A stretch of DNA of 64,000 nucleotides from Alistipes sp. (GTDB taxonomy: Bacteria > Bacteroidota > Bacteroidia > Bacteroidales > Rikenellaceae). The notes beneath the pieces are model-generated. The model was given only the letters and a program-made list of their open reading frames with translations, was not told the origin of the DNA and made no database searches. Location of the stretch: the NCBI GenBank assembly GCA_020026335.1, contig JAHHQO010000007.1:50593-114592 (forward strand). The letters run 5' to 3'. Shown piece by piece: positions 1 through 8,297 of this stretch; position 1 is the stretch's first letter, and each line of letters starts with the position of its first letter. A program made the position numbers and the translations under genes.

Positions 1-667
1 TGCCGAACTCCACCCCCTTGACGGCGGGAATCGAAAAGAGCAGATGTGCCATGACACTCTCCACCGAGTCGAAGAACGGCTCGCCCCAGCCTGCGGGAAC
101 ATTACCCACACGACACTCGATGACACCGCCCACCGAGTCCTGTGCCGCAGCCGTGCGGCGCAGAATGTCATCGAACTGCTCCGCATCGCGACAGCCGCCC
201 ATCTCGATTAATCGGGTCGAGAAGGTGAGCCCTTGCGGGAGGAGCTTCTTGGCGACGACACCGGCCGCCACCAGAGCCACGGTCAGACGTGCCGAGAAGT
301 GGCCACCTCCGCGGGGGTCGTTGAATCCCCCGTACTTCACGGCTGCCGTGCGGTCGGCGTGCGAGGGACGGTAGTGGTGGGTCAGAAGGGTGTAATCCTG
401 CGAACGGGTGTCCTCGTTGAGGAAGGTGATGGTGAGCGGAGAGCCCGTGGTGTGCCCGCGGTAGAGTCCCGACACGATGTGTGGCAGGTCGCTCTCCCGG
501 CGGGGGGTCGTTCCCCGTGCGCCGCTTCTGCGTCGCGACAAATCCTCCTCGAAATCCTCCTCCGAGAGGGGTATGCCTGCCGGTACGCCGTCGAGGGTCA
601 CGCCCACCTGTTCGCCGTGGGACTCCCCCCAGAGCGAGAGGCGGAAGATATGTCCGAAACTGTTCAT
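1..667 (-). CDS. aroC: Chorismate synthase, 5' part only (runs off window)
   Basis: Makes chorismate from 5-enolpyruvylshikimate-3-phosphate, the last step of the shikimate pathway, in the cytoplasm with reduced FMN. The ATG at 667 opens a frame that stays open to base 1, about 222 residues. The N-terminus has the family signature GESHG at residues 14-18 with the key His17, an arginine-rich stretch (RRRSGARGT) near residue 46 and the FNDPRGGGHFSAR segment near residue 123, all expected of AroC. About two fifths of the protein lies outside the window. It starts 9 bp after aroA ends, so the two adjacent shikimate steps are probably co-transcribed. Confidence 0.95.
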   Translation of the reverse strand, partial: MNSFGHIFRLSLWGESHGEQVGVTLDGVPAGIPLSEEDFEEDLSRRRSGARGTTPRRESDLPHIVSGLYRGHTTGSPLTITFLNEDTRSQDYTLLTHHYRPSHADRTAAVKYGGFNDPRGGGHFSARLTVALVAAGVVAKKLLPQGLTFSTRLIEMGGCRDAEQFDDILRRTAAAQDSVGGVIECRVGNVPAGWGEPFFDSVESVMAHLLFSIPAVKGVEFG

Positions 668-676
668 GGTCTTATC

Positions 677-1921
677 CTATATACGTACTTTGTCCAAATC
701 GTCAAAGAAGGTGGGGTAACTCTTGGCTACGCACTCGGCGTCCTTGATTTTCACCTCGCCGCTGCAACGAAGGGCGGCGACTGCCAGCGACATGGCGATA
801 CGGTGGTCGCCGTGGCTGTCTACCTCGGCAGGGTGAATCTCTCCGCCACGGATACGCATGATGTCCTCCTCCGAGATGTCGATGTCGATGCCCAACTTGG
901 CATACTCCTCCTGGAGGGTCTTGGCGCGGTTGCTCTCCTTGTTTTCCAGACGCGAGGTACCGCGAATGATGCTCTCACCCTCGGCTGCGGCAGCCAGAGC
1001 CGCCAAGGCGGGGAAGAGGTCGGGGCAGTTGGTGGCATCGAACTGAAAGGCCTTGAGCGGGCGTTGTGCGGTGCGTACCGAATCATCGTCGTTAATCATC
1101 TCGGCACCTGCTCTGACCAATGCACGGCAGACCAGCACATCGGCCTGCTTGGAGAGCATCGAGATGTTGCGCACGGTGATTTCGCCTGCCGTGGCACCTG
1201 CCACCAGCAACATGGCGGCGGCACTCCAGTCGCCCTCGATGCGGAAGTCGCAACCCTTGTATTGCTGACCTCCGGGGATATAAAATTCGGAGTATTCCTT
1301 GTGGAAGATTTCGATGCCGAAATGCTCGGCGGTGTCGATGGTCATATCGAGATAGGGGGTCGATACGGCGTGCGACACATGAAGAGTGGTGTCACCCTGT
1401 GCCAGAGGCAGGGTGAGCAGCAGTCCGGTGATGAATTGTGACGACACCGAACCGTCGATGGCGATTTCTCCGCCACGAATGGGACCGCACACCTCGAAGG
1501 GCAGACGGCCGTGGTTGTCCTTGACACTCACACCCAGCTCGCGCAGGGGTGCAATCATCATCTCCATGGGGCGTTTGAGCAGTGTGCCCTCGCCGGCGAT
1601 TTTCAGCGGCGTGTGACACAACGATGCCAGGGGGGTGAACAGGCGTGTGGCCAGTCCCGATTCGCCCGTGTAGAGACATTTGTCTTTGGGTTTCAAACCT
1701 CCGGTGATTTGCAGTGTATTGTCGTCGATGTGGGTCACCGAAGCACCAAGGCTCATGATGCACTTGAGTGCCGAGTAGGTGTCATCGCAATACTCGATGT
1801 TGCGGAGTACCGATTTCTCCTTCGAGAGCAGTGCCGCGGCCAATGCACGCTGCGCGTAGCTCTTTGAACAGGGGGGTGTCAGTACTCCTTTAATCCGCCC
1901 CGGAGGTACAATTTTATCCAT
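677..1921 (-). CDS. aroA: 3-phosphoshikimate 1-carboxyvinyltransferase (EPSP synthase)
   Basis: Transfers enolpyruvyl from PEP to shikimate-3-phosphate. The 414-residue length suits the short bacterial form. An N-terminal PPCSKSYAQRAL segment (about residues 16-27) matches the substrate-binding signature of the family, and GDHRIAMSLAVAAL near the C-terminus is the conserved DHRIAM motif. It lies between lptB upstream and aroC downstream on the same strand. A type II dehydroquinase (aroQ) is found separately near 35.8 kb, so the pathway is scattered in this genome. Confidence 0.95.
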   Translation of the reverse strand: MDKIVPPGRIKGVLTPPCSKSYAQRALAAALLSKEKSVLRNIEYCDDTYSALKCIMSLGASVTHIDDNTLQITGGLKPKDKCLYTGESGLATRLFTPLASLCHTPLKIAGEGTLLKRPMEMMIAPLRELGVSVKDNHGRLPFEVCGPIRGGEIAIDGSVSSQFITGLLLTLPLAQGDTTLHVSHAVSTPYLDMTIDTAEHFGIEIFHKEYSEFYIPGGQQYKGCDFRIEGDWSAAAMLLVAGATAGEITVRNISMLSKQADVLVCRALVRAGAEMINDDDSVRTAQRPLKAFQFDATNCPDLFPALAALAAAAEGESIIRGTSRLENKESNRAKTLQEEYAKLGIDIDISEEDIMRIRGGEIHPAEVDSHGDHRIAMSLAVAALRCSGEVKIKDAECVAKSYPTFFDDLDKVRI

Positions 1922-2028
1922 AGTTTCAGGTTCTCTCTTTTTGGTTGTTCGGGCGAGCGTGTGGTGGGCTGCCCGTGGGTTGGTATGTTTTAACGGCAGG
2001 ATTCTCGAAGGAGCTCCTGCCGGTTGAT

Positions 2029-2817
2029 TTATTCGCTTTTGACGCCTGTTTTAATCATCTCCTGCGTGATTTGGTGGCTCTTCTTCAACTCGAAGTGCTG
2101 GCCGAGGTAGACCTTACGCACCATGGGGTCGGCCGCCAAATCCTCGGCACTACCCGTTTTGAGAATCTTGCCCTCGTAGAGCAGGTAGGTGCGGTCGGTG
2201 ATGGCGAGTGTCTCGTCGACGTTGTGGTCGGTGATGATGACACCTATATTTTTATGTTTGAGGGTCGCCACAATCGACTGGATATCCTCCACGGCGATGG
2301 GGTCTACACCCGCAAACGGCTCGTCGAGCAGAATGAATGCCGGGTTGATGGCCACGGCACGGGCAATCTCCGTACGGCGGCGTTCACCACCCGAGAGCTG
2401 GATACCGAAGCTGTTTCTCACCTTCTGAAGGCGGAACTCCTCGATGAGCGACTCCACTCTCTCGTTCTGATACTCTTTCGAATAGTTGGTCATCTCGAGC
2501 ACCGCGCGGATGTTCTCCTCGACCGTCAGACGGCGGAACACCGAAGCCTCCTGCGCCAGATAACCCACACCCAGCTGTGCGCGGCGATAGACGGGCAGGT
2601 CTGTCAATTCCGACACCTCGCCTTGGTCGTTCTCCAGAAAAATGCGGCCTTCGTTGGGCTTGATCAGACCTACTATCATATAGAAGGTGGTGGTCTTGCC
2701 GGCACCGTTGGGACCCAGCAGACCTACGATTTCGCCCTGCTTGACATCAATCGACACGTGGTTGACCACGGTGCGCGATTTGTATTTTTTTACCAGTTCG
2801 CTCGTGTAAAGTCTCAT
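2029..2817 (-). CDS. lptB: LPS export ABC transporter ATP-binding protein LptB
   Basis: Cytoplasmic ATPase that powers LptFG to extract lipopolysaccharide from the inner membrane and push it along the Lpt bridge. In 262 residues it shows Walker A GPNGAGKTT at 35-43, the ABC signature LSGGE at 141-145 and Walker B FILLDEP at 161-167. The GVGYLAQEASVFRRLTVEENI stretch between Walker A and the signature is typical of LptB rather than of other ABC ATPases. No LptFG, LptC or LptA is nearby. The 107-bp gap to aroA leaves co-transcription open. Confidence 0.93.
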   Translation of the reverse strand: MRLYTSELVKKYKSRTVVNHVSIDVKQGEIVGLLGPNGAGKTTTFYMIVGLIKPNEGRIFLENDQGEVSELTDLPVYRRAQLGVGYLAQEASVFRRLTVEENIRAVLEMTNYSKEYQNERVESLIEEFRLQKVRNSFGIQLSGGERRRTEIARAVAINPAFILLDEPFAGVDPIAVEDIQSIVATLKHKNIGVIITDHNVDETLAITDRTYLLYEGKILKTGSAEDLAADPMVRKVYLGQHFELKKSHQITQEMIKTGVKSE

Positions 2818-2871
2818 TCGAAATAGTGTGAATAATTTTGTACAAAGTTATGTTTTTTTCTGGATTTTTTT

Positions 2872-2879
2872 TATCTTTA
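2872..2879 (+). promoter_or_regulatory. Candidate -7 box (TATCTTTA) for recQ1
   Basis: TATCTTTA differs by one base from the Bacteroidetes -7 consensus TAnnTTTG and lies 37 bp before the recQ1 start, in the divergent lptB/recQ1 gap. A -33 element is not clear in the T-rich stretch upstream. Confidence 0.45.
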
Positions 2880-2916
2880 CATTGAATTTTAGGATTTAAA
2901 GCATATAAAGGGCGAA

Positions 2917-5109
2917 ATGAAACAATACGATTCATCCTTGTTGCACGAAAAACTGAAGGAGTATTTCGGCTTTTCGTCGTTTAAGGGAAACCAGGAGGCT
3001 GTTATCAGCAATGTTTTGAACGGAAACGATACTTTTGTACTCATGCCGACAGGTGGAGGCAAGTCACTCTGTTATCAGTTGCCGGCGTTGTTGATGGACG
3101 GTGTGGCCATTGTCATATCTCCGCTGATAGCCTTGATGAAAAACCAGGTCGATGCCATGCGCACCTTCTCCGAGGATTCGGGCATTGCCCACTTCCTCAA
3201 TTCGTCGCTCAACAAGACCGCCGTGGCGCAGGTACGAGCCGATGTGTTGGCCGGAAAGACCAAATTGCTCTACTTCGCACCCGAGTCGCTGACCAAGGAG
3301 GACAACGTGGCTTTCCTGCGTAAGATAAAAATATCGTTCTATGCCATCGATGAGGCACACTGTATCTCGGAGTGGGGTCACGACTTCCGCCCCGAGTATC
3401 GCCGTATCCGCCCCATCATCAACGAAATCGGCAATGCACCGCTCATCGCCCTCACAGCGACTGCAACGCCCAAGGTACAGATGGATATCCAGAAAAATCT
3501 GGGTATGTCCGATGCCCAAGTCTTTAAATCGTCATTCAACCGCCCCAACCTCTACTACGAACTGCGCCCCAAGCGCGACGTGGACCGCGAGATTATCCTC
3601 TTCATCAAGCAGAACGAGGGCAAGAGCGGCATCATCTACTGTCTGAGCCGCAAGAAGGTGGAGGAACTCACCGAACTGCTCATCGCCAACGGCATCAAGG
3701 CCAAGGCTTATCACGCAGGTATGGACGCCGCCACACGCGCCGAGAATCAGGACGATTTCCTGATGGAGAGGGTCGATGTCATCGTGGCAACCATTGCCTT
3801 CGGTATGGGTATCGACAAACCCGATGTGCGCTACGTCATTCACTACGACATTCCCAAATCGCTGGAGGGTTACTACCAGGAGACGGGGCGTGCGGGTCGT
3901 GACGGCGGCGAGGGCTACTGTCTGGCATTTTACAGCTACAAGGATATTCAGAAACTCGAAAAATTCATGCAGGGCAAGCCCGTGGCCGAGCAGGAAATCG
4001 GCAAGCTGCTCTTGCAGGAGACCGTTTCCTATGCCGAGAGTTCGATGTGTCGTCGCAAGACCCTGTTGCACTACTTCGGCGAGGATTACCCCGAGGACAA
4101 CTGCGGCAACTGCGACAACTGCCGCAACCCCAAACCCAAGATTGAGGCCAAGGCCGAGTTGAAGCTGGCTTTGGAGGTGCTGAAAGAGATTGGCGACAAG
4201 TTCAAGGCCGATTACCTTGTATCTATTATAGTGGGCAAGAATACCGCCCTGTCGAAGAGCTACGGCCACAACAAACTCAAATGGTTTGGTGTGGGTGCCG
4301 ACCATGATGCAGGTTTCTGGGGTGCTGTGGTGCGCCAGGGACTCATCCTCGGACTCATCGACAAGAATATCGAGAACTACGGTCTTATCTCCATCAACAA
4401 GAAGGGCGAGGACTACATCAAGATGCCTTTCCCCGTGACGGTGACCATGGACCACGACTACGACAAGGAGGAGACCGAAATCGAGGCTGCCGCCCCCATG
4501 GGACGCGGTGGTGCCGCCGATGAGGAGCTCTTTGCCATGTTGAAGGACCTGAGAAAGAAGGTGGCCAAGAAGCACAACCTGCCTCCCTTTGTCATCTTCC
4601 AGGACCCCTCGCTGGAGGATATGTCGATTCAGTATCCCGTCACACTGGAGGAGATGCAGAACATCTCGGGTGTGGGTGTGGGCAAGGCCCGCAAGTTCGG
4701 CAGCGAATTTATCAAGCTCATCAAGGCTTATGTCGAGGAGAAGGAAATCATCCGTCCGCAGGACATGGTGGTCAAATCGGTCGGCAACAAGTCGGGCAAC
4801 AAGATATTTATCATTCAGTCCATCGACCGAAAGATGGATTTCGAAGACATAGCGCGTGACCGCGACATGGAATTCGATGAACTGCTCACCGAAATCGAGG
4901 GTATCGTCAATTCGGGTACCAAACTCGATATTTCGTACTACGTGAACGAATTTATGGACGAGGACAAGGTGGAGGACATCTACCTCTACTTCAAGGAGGA
5001 CGCGCAGACCGACTCGCTGGACGAAGCCATTGAGGAGCTGGGTGCCGACTATACCGAGGACGAGATTCGTCTGGTGAGAATCAAGTTCATCTGCGAGCAG
5101 GGTAACTAA
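2917..5109 (+). CDS. recQ: ATP-dependent DNA helicase RecQ (HRDC-containing paralogue)
   Basis: 3'-5' DNA helicase for recombination and replication-fork repair. Walker A PTGGGKS is at residues 44-50, and the DEAH box in AIDEAHCISEWGHDFRP is near 145, where the aromatic-rich RecQ loop is also visible. The zinc-binding cluster (C...CGNCDNC) lies near 377-400, then a winged-helix region, then an HRDC domain near 530-610 recognisable by ITLEEMQ-type and GVGVGKARKFG segments. At 730 residues it is longer than E. coli RecQ, because an extra C-terminal helical region follows the HRDC. A second, shorter RecQ lies at 51.7-53.6 kb. Confidence 0.95.
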   Translation: MKQYDSSLLHEKLKEYFGFSSFKGNQEAVISNVLNGNDTFVLMPTGGGKSLCYQLPALLMDGVAIVISPLIALMKNQVDAMRTFSEDSGIAHFLNSSLNKTAVAQVRADVLAGKTKLLYFAPESLTKEDNVAFLRKIKISFYAIDEAHCISEWGHDFRPEYRRIRPIINEIGNAPLIALTATATPKVQMDIQKNLGMSDAQVFKSSFNRPNLYYELRPKRDVDREIILFIKQNEGKSGIIYCLSRKKVEELTELLIANGIKAKAYHAGMDAATRAENQDDFLMERVDVIVATIAFGMGIDKPDVRYVIHYDIPKSLEGYYQETGRAGRDGGEGYCLAFYSYKDIQKLEKFMQGKPVAEQEIGKLLLQETVSYAESSMCRRKTLLHYFGEDYPEDNCGNCDNCRNPKPKIEAKAELKLALEVLKEIGDKFKADYLVSIIVGKNTALSKSYGHNKLKWFGVGADHDAGFWGAVVRQGLILGLIDKNIENYGLISINKKGEDYIKMPFPVTVTMDHDYDKEETEIEAAAPMGRGGAADEELFAMLKDLRKKVAKKHNLPPFVIFQDPSLEDMSIQYPVTLEEMQNISGVGVGKARKFGSEFIKLIKAYVEEKEIIRPQDMVVKSVGNKSGNKIFIIQSIDRKMDFEDIARDRDMEFDELLTEIEGIVNSGTKLDISYYVNEFMDEDKVEDIYLYFKEDAQTDSLDEAIEELGADYTEDEIRLVRIKFICEQGN

Positions 5110-5160
5110 CCGTCCTGACCCGCAGACAAGCCGAGTGACTAACCGATAATACGAGAAAAT

Positions 5161-5424
5161 ATGACTCCCGAAAAGAAAAATACTCCCCTTATCAACAAGA
5201 GGACATTCTTTACCAAAGTCTTCTATCTGATTATTGCGGCGATGTGGCTGGGCGAAAATGTGTACGAGTTGGTGGAGATGTGGCCCCATTGGACGGGACG
5301 ACAGGCCTTCCACACCGTGCTGGCGTTGCTGATTTTGGCGGCGACCATTGCAGGTTTGTGGTACGAGGTGCATACCCGTCCGCGCCGTCTGCTCAAGGAC
5401 GTGAACCACAATCAGATTCCCTAA
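5161..5424 (+). CDS. Small membrane protein, function unknown
   Basis: Predicted protein of 87 residues with a charged N-terminus (TPEKKNTP) and two hydrophobic stretches, about residues 20-40 and 58-78, consistent with two membrane helices. It starts 51 bp after recQ1 in the same direction. It has good coding character but no motif I recognise. It could be a helper protein or simply an orphan, and I assign no role. Confidence 0.6.
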   Translation: MTPEKKNTPLINKRTFFTKVFYLIIAAMWLGENVYELVEMWPHWTGRQAFHTVLALLILAATIAGLWYEVHTRPRRLLKDVNHNQIP

Positions 5425-5667
5425 TCGGGGGCGAGAACGTGGGCGCGAGGGGCGCACGAGAGACGGAGGAGGAGTGGCGAAAAGCAACAAGATGCGGGAT
5501 GGAGCGTGCGTACGCGAGTCATCGAGCCGGCTTCCCGAACGAAATCCTCCGAACGAAGCGGTGTGCAGTCGGTGCAACTTCGCCGGAGGGCGAAGGGCAT
5601 GGAGCGTAGAATTGGGTAATCATCGGACGGTGCAGTGAGGCTGTCCGTCCGGCTAAATAGATGCGTT
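5425..5667. other. Intergenic stretch with hairpins, no gene seen
   Basis: GC-rich 243 bp without a convincing ORF. Two small inverted repeats are visible: CTTCGCC/GGCGAAG near 5578-5594, and GGACGG/CCGTCC near 5626-5649 just before the next start codon. The second could fold in the leader of the small downstream gene. Confidence 0.4.
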
Positions 5668-5913
5668 ATGAATAAAACTTCTGTTATGCAGGCGATACGT
5701 CTTGTCGTCATGGTATTGGCCGTTGCCGGAATTATCTATGCTTTGGAATTTATGCGCGGAGGTATTGCCGTCTGGTTCTGGGTAACCTTCCTCGGTGTGG
5801 GATTTGTGGGCTTGCTCTATTCGTTCAGACTCACTCAACGCCGTGTAAGACGCGAACGCAAAAACATCGAACAGCACGACAAGAGAATGCGTCGTCGTAT
5901 GTCGAAAAAATAA
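5668..5913 (+). CDS. Small membrane protein with basic tail
   Basis: The ATG at 5668 gives 81 residues: two hydrophobic segments (about 8-26 and 31-51) followed by a highly basic tail (RRVRRERKNIEQHDKRMRRRMSKK) that would sit in the cytoplasm under the positive-inside rule. An in-frame start 11 codons upstream exists, but it would place charged residues before the first helix. I recognise no family. It lies 76 bp before ksgA and may share its transcript. Confidence 0.6.
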   Translation: MNKTSVMQAIRLVVMVLAVAGIIYALEFMRGGIAVWFWVTFLGVGFVGLLYSFRLTQRRVRRERKNIEQHDKRMRRRMSKK

Positions 5914-5989
5914 AATCGGAGCATCGAATGCGGTCGGCGTACCGTTTTTATACCGAATTTTCGTATATTCGCGCTCCAAAATGTAACTA

Positions 5990-6799
5990 ATGAGCGAAGT
6001 AAGAGCTAAAAAAGCGTTGGGACAACACTTTCTGGTAGATCTCAACATTGCACGAAAAATATGTGATTCGCTGTCGGGCGGAGAGGTAGTCGATACTGCC
6101 ACCGGCAAGTCGCGCCCCATCGATGTGTTGGAGGTGGGTTGCGGTATGGGTGTATTGACCCAGTTCCTCTTGCAGCGAAACGATGTGGTGACATGGGGTG
6201 CCGAAATCGACACCGAGAGTGTGGAGTATCTCCACGCCCACTATCCGCAATTCACCCCCCGACTCATGGAGGGCGACTTTCTGAAAATGGATTTGAGAAG
6301 CCTTTTCCCCGAGGGTTTCAAGGTCATCGGTAACTTTCCCTACAACATCTCGTCACAGATTTTCTTCAAGGTGCTGGAGAACCGCGACCTCATTCCCGAG
6401 TGCGTGGGCATGATTCAGAAAGAGGTGGCGGTGCGTCTGGCAGAACCTCCCGGCTCGAAGGAGTACGGCATTCTGTCGGTGCTGTTGCAGGCGTGGTACG
6501 ACATCGAGTACCTCTTCACGGTGGGCGAAAAGGTCTTCAATCCGCCCCCGAAGGTCAAGAGTGCCGTCATTCGTCTGAAGCGCAACGGCGTGCAGAAATT
6601 GGACTGTGACGAGCAGTTGTTCGTCAAGGTGGTGAAAGCCTCCTTCGGTCAGCGCCGCAAGATGATTCGCAACTCGCTGAAGTCGGTCTTCGGTGATTTC
6701 GGCGGTGCGGAGCATGAGTTCTTCACCCAGCGTGCCGAGCAGTTGTCGGTAGCCGATTTCGTGAACCTCACCAACTGGGTGGCAGAACACCGTCAGTAG
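5990..6799 (+). CDS. rsmA: 16S rRNA (adenine1518-N6/adenine1519-N6) dimethyltransferase
   Basis: Dimethylates two adjacent adenosines in the 3' terminal hairpin of 16S rRNA during small-subunit maturation (KsgA). The 269 residues begin with the classic KKALGQHFLVD segment. The SAM-binding loop LEVGCGMG is near residues 46-53 and the catalytic NFPY motif near 113-116. The C-terminal half carries the helical RNA-binding region with FGQRRKMIRNSLK. It is followed by a strong terminator. Confidence 0.95.
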   Translation: MSEVRAKKALGQHFLVDLNIARKICDSLSGGEVVDTATGKSRPIDVLEVGCGMGVLTQFLLQRNDVVTWGAEIDTESVEYLHAHYPQFTPRLMEGDFLKMDLRSLFPEGFKVIGNFPYNISSQIFFKVLENRDLIPECVGMIQKEVAVRLAEPPGSKEYGILSVLLQAWYDIEYLFTVGEKVFNPPPKVKSAVIRLKRNGVQKLDCDEQLFVKVVKASFGQRRKMIRNSLKSVFGDFGGAEHEFFTQRAEQLSVADFVNLTNWVAEHRQ

Positions 6800-6901
6800 C
6801 ATCGCCGGGGCGCGAAACAAGGGACAAAAAGTGGGCGAATGAGGGCGCAGGAGCGCGAGGGGGTGTCAGCTCCCGATACTCATCGTCATACGAAAAAAAC
6901 T

Positions 6902-6938
6902 AAAAGGAAGATTCTTCGGTGGAGGGTCTTCCTTTTTT
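6902..6938 (+). terminator. Terminator-like hairpin after rsmA
   Basis: Stem GGAAGA/TCTTCC (6906-6911 with 6927-6932) with a 15-nt loop followed by a T run. It is the first of two hairpins between the convergent rsmA and M16 genes. Confidence 0.6.
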
Positions 6939-6951
6939 GCAAAAAAATAAA

Positions 6952-6990
6952 GCGGAGAGAGAATTTTCAGGGGTTCTCTCTCCGCTTTTT
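6952..6990. terminator. Bidirectional terminator between rsmA and the M16 operon
   Basis: A 12-bp perfect stem (6952-6963 with 6974-6985) is flanked by A-rich sequence on the left and TTTTT on the right, so it can stop transcription from rsmA (plus) and from the M16 genes (minus). Confidence 0.85.
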
Positions 6991-7016
6991 GTGTATCGGG
7001 TTGTGTTCCCTTGCGG

Positions 7017-8297
7017 TTAGGCGTTGTCCGAAAAATGGCGGCTGTCGCCTGCGACCACGGTCACCAAATCCTCCTGTTGGAGATAGCGTTGAGCCAACTC
7101 CTGCACGCGTTGGGGCGTCATGGCCTGTATTTCGCGGAGGTTGTCGTTGAGCGATGAGTTGTCGAAGCCGCAGAGGATATTCTCTATGGCGACATCGGCG
7201 ATGCCGAACGGGCCGTCGAGGATACGCATCATCTCGCCGGCCATGATGTTCTTGACCAACTGCAACTCCTCCTCGGGGACGAGCTCGTCTCTCATGCGGG
7301 CGATTTCGTGGTAGATTTCCTGTATGGCGGCGTGTGTCACCTCCGTGCCGACCTGCGCTCCCACAGCCATGTAACCCTCCTTCTCGAAGTTGACCATGGC
7401 GGCAAGTACGCCGTAGGTGTAGCCGTGCTCCTCTCTGAGGTTGTGCATCAGACGCGAACCGAAGTAGCCGCCCAAAATGGTCGCCACGACCTGCATACCT
7501 ACAAAGTCGGGGTGCTGGCGCGGGAAGAGCAGACGGCCGATACGTATCGATGACTGCACGGCATCGGGGTGGTCAATCAGACAATCGTCGCCCGATTCTG
7601 CCTTTTCGAGGGGTGCAACCTCTGTTTCGGGAGCGTGGGGCAGAGCTTCGGAAATGGCATCAATGACGGCAGTCTCCTGCTCCGAGATGCGGCCGCTGCA
7701 CACCACAAAACAATTCTCGGCGGTGTAGAAGCGGTGGTAGAACTCCACGACCGCTTCACGGGTGAGGTGGTCATACTCCTCCTCGGTGTAGGAGACACCA
7801 TAGGGGTGCTCGCTGCCGAACATCGCCTTGGCAAAGGCCTCGCGCGCCTCGATGTCCACCTTCTTGCGGTCGATGGTCAGTCGCTGCTTGCGCTTGGTGC
7901 AGTAGGTGCGCAGCTCCTCCTCGGGGAAGGTGGGGTGGAGCAGGATTTCCGATGCGATGTCGAGGGTCTCGCGGTAGAACTTCGACAACATGGCGAAACT
8001 GATGTAGGAGTAGTCGCGGTCGATATTGACATTGAACCACGAGCCGTGGTAGTCCAGCTGCTCGGTAATCTGTTGTGCCGAGAAACGGCTGCTGCCCTCG
8101 GCCAGAAGATTGGCGGTGGCAGATGCCGAGAAGGGGTGTTGCTGCACCGAAGAACCGGCACGGAAGACAAAGGTCACCCTCAAGACCTCGAAATCATCGG
8201 TCGGAAGGGTGTAGATATCCACTCCGTTGGCGGTGGTGTGTCGTTGCATGGCGGTGATGTCCACCGAATTTATGGGGGTTAATTGCGGTTGTGTCAT
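7017..8297 (-). CDS. M16 family peptidase-like protein lacking the zinc motif
   Basis: A 426-residue protein with the two-lobed M16 (pitrilysin/processing-peptidase) fold. The region that should hold HxxEH reads FRAGSSVQQHPFSASATANL, so the zinc ligands are missing. The C-terminal half retains the LREEHGYTYGV segment, equivalent to the Arg/Tyr pair used for substrate binding. Its ATG overlaps the stop of the upstream active M16 gene by 4 bp (ATGA). In bacterial M16B proteases an inactive subunit of this kind pairs with a catalytic one, and this pair probably forms such a heterodimer. No signal peptide is seen. Confidence 0.9.
   Translation of the reverse strand: MTQPQLTPINSVDITAMQRHTTANGVDIYTLPTDDFEVLRVTFVFRAGSSVQQHPFSASATANLLAEGSSRFSAQQITEQLDYHGSWFNVNIDRDYSYISFAMLSKFYRETLDIASEILLHPTFPEEELRTYCTKRKQRLTIDRKKVDIEAREAFAKAMFGSEHPYGVSYTEEEYDHLTREAVVEFYHRFYTAENCFVVCSGRISEQETAVIDAISEALPHAPETEVAPLEKAESGDDCLIDHPDAVQSSIRIGRLLFPRQHPDFVGMQVVATILGGYFGSRLMHNLREEHGYTYGVLAAMVNFEKEGYMAVGAQVGTEVTHAAIQEIYHEIARMRDELVPEEELQLVKNIMAGEMMRILDGPFGIADVAIENILCGFDNSSLNDNLREIQAMTPQRVQELAQRYLQQEDLVTVVAGDSRHFSDNA

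Noticed and set aside
3532..5577. Long open frame (about 680 codons) on the minus strand across recQ1
   Set aside because: It is antisense to a clear RecQ gene; the composition (His/Leu/Val-rich) is the typical product of reading a GC-biased gene backwards, with no recognisable domain.
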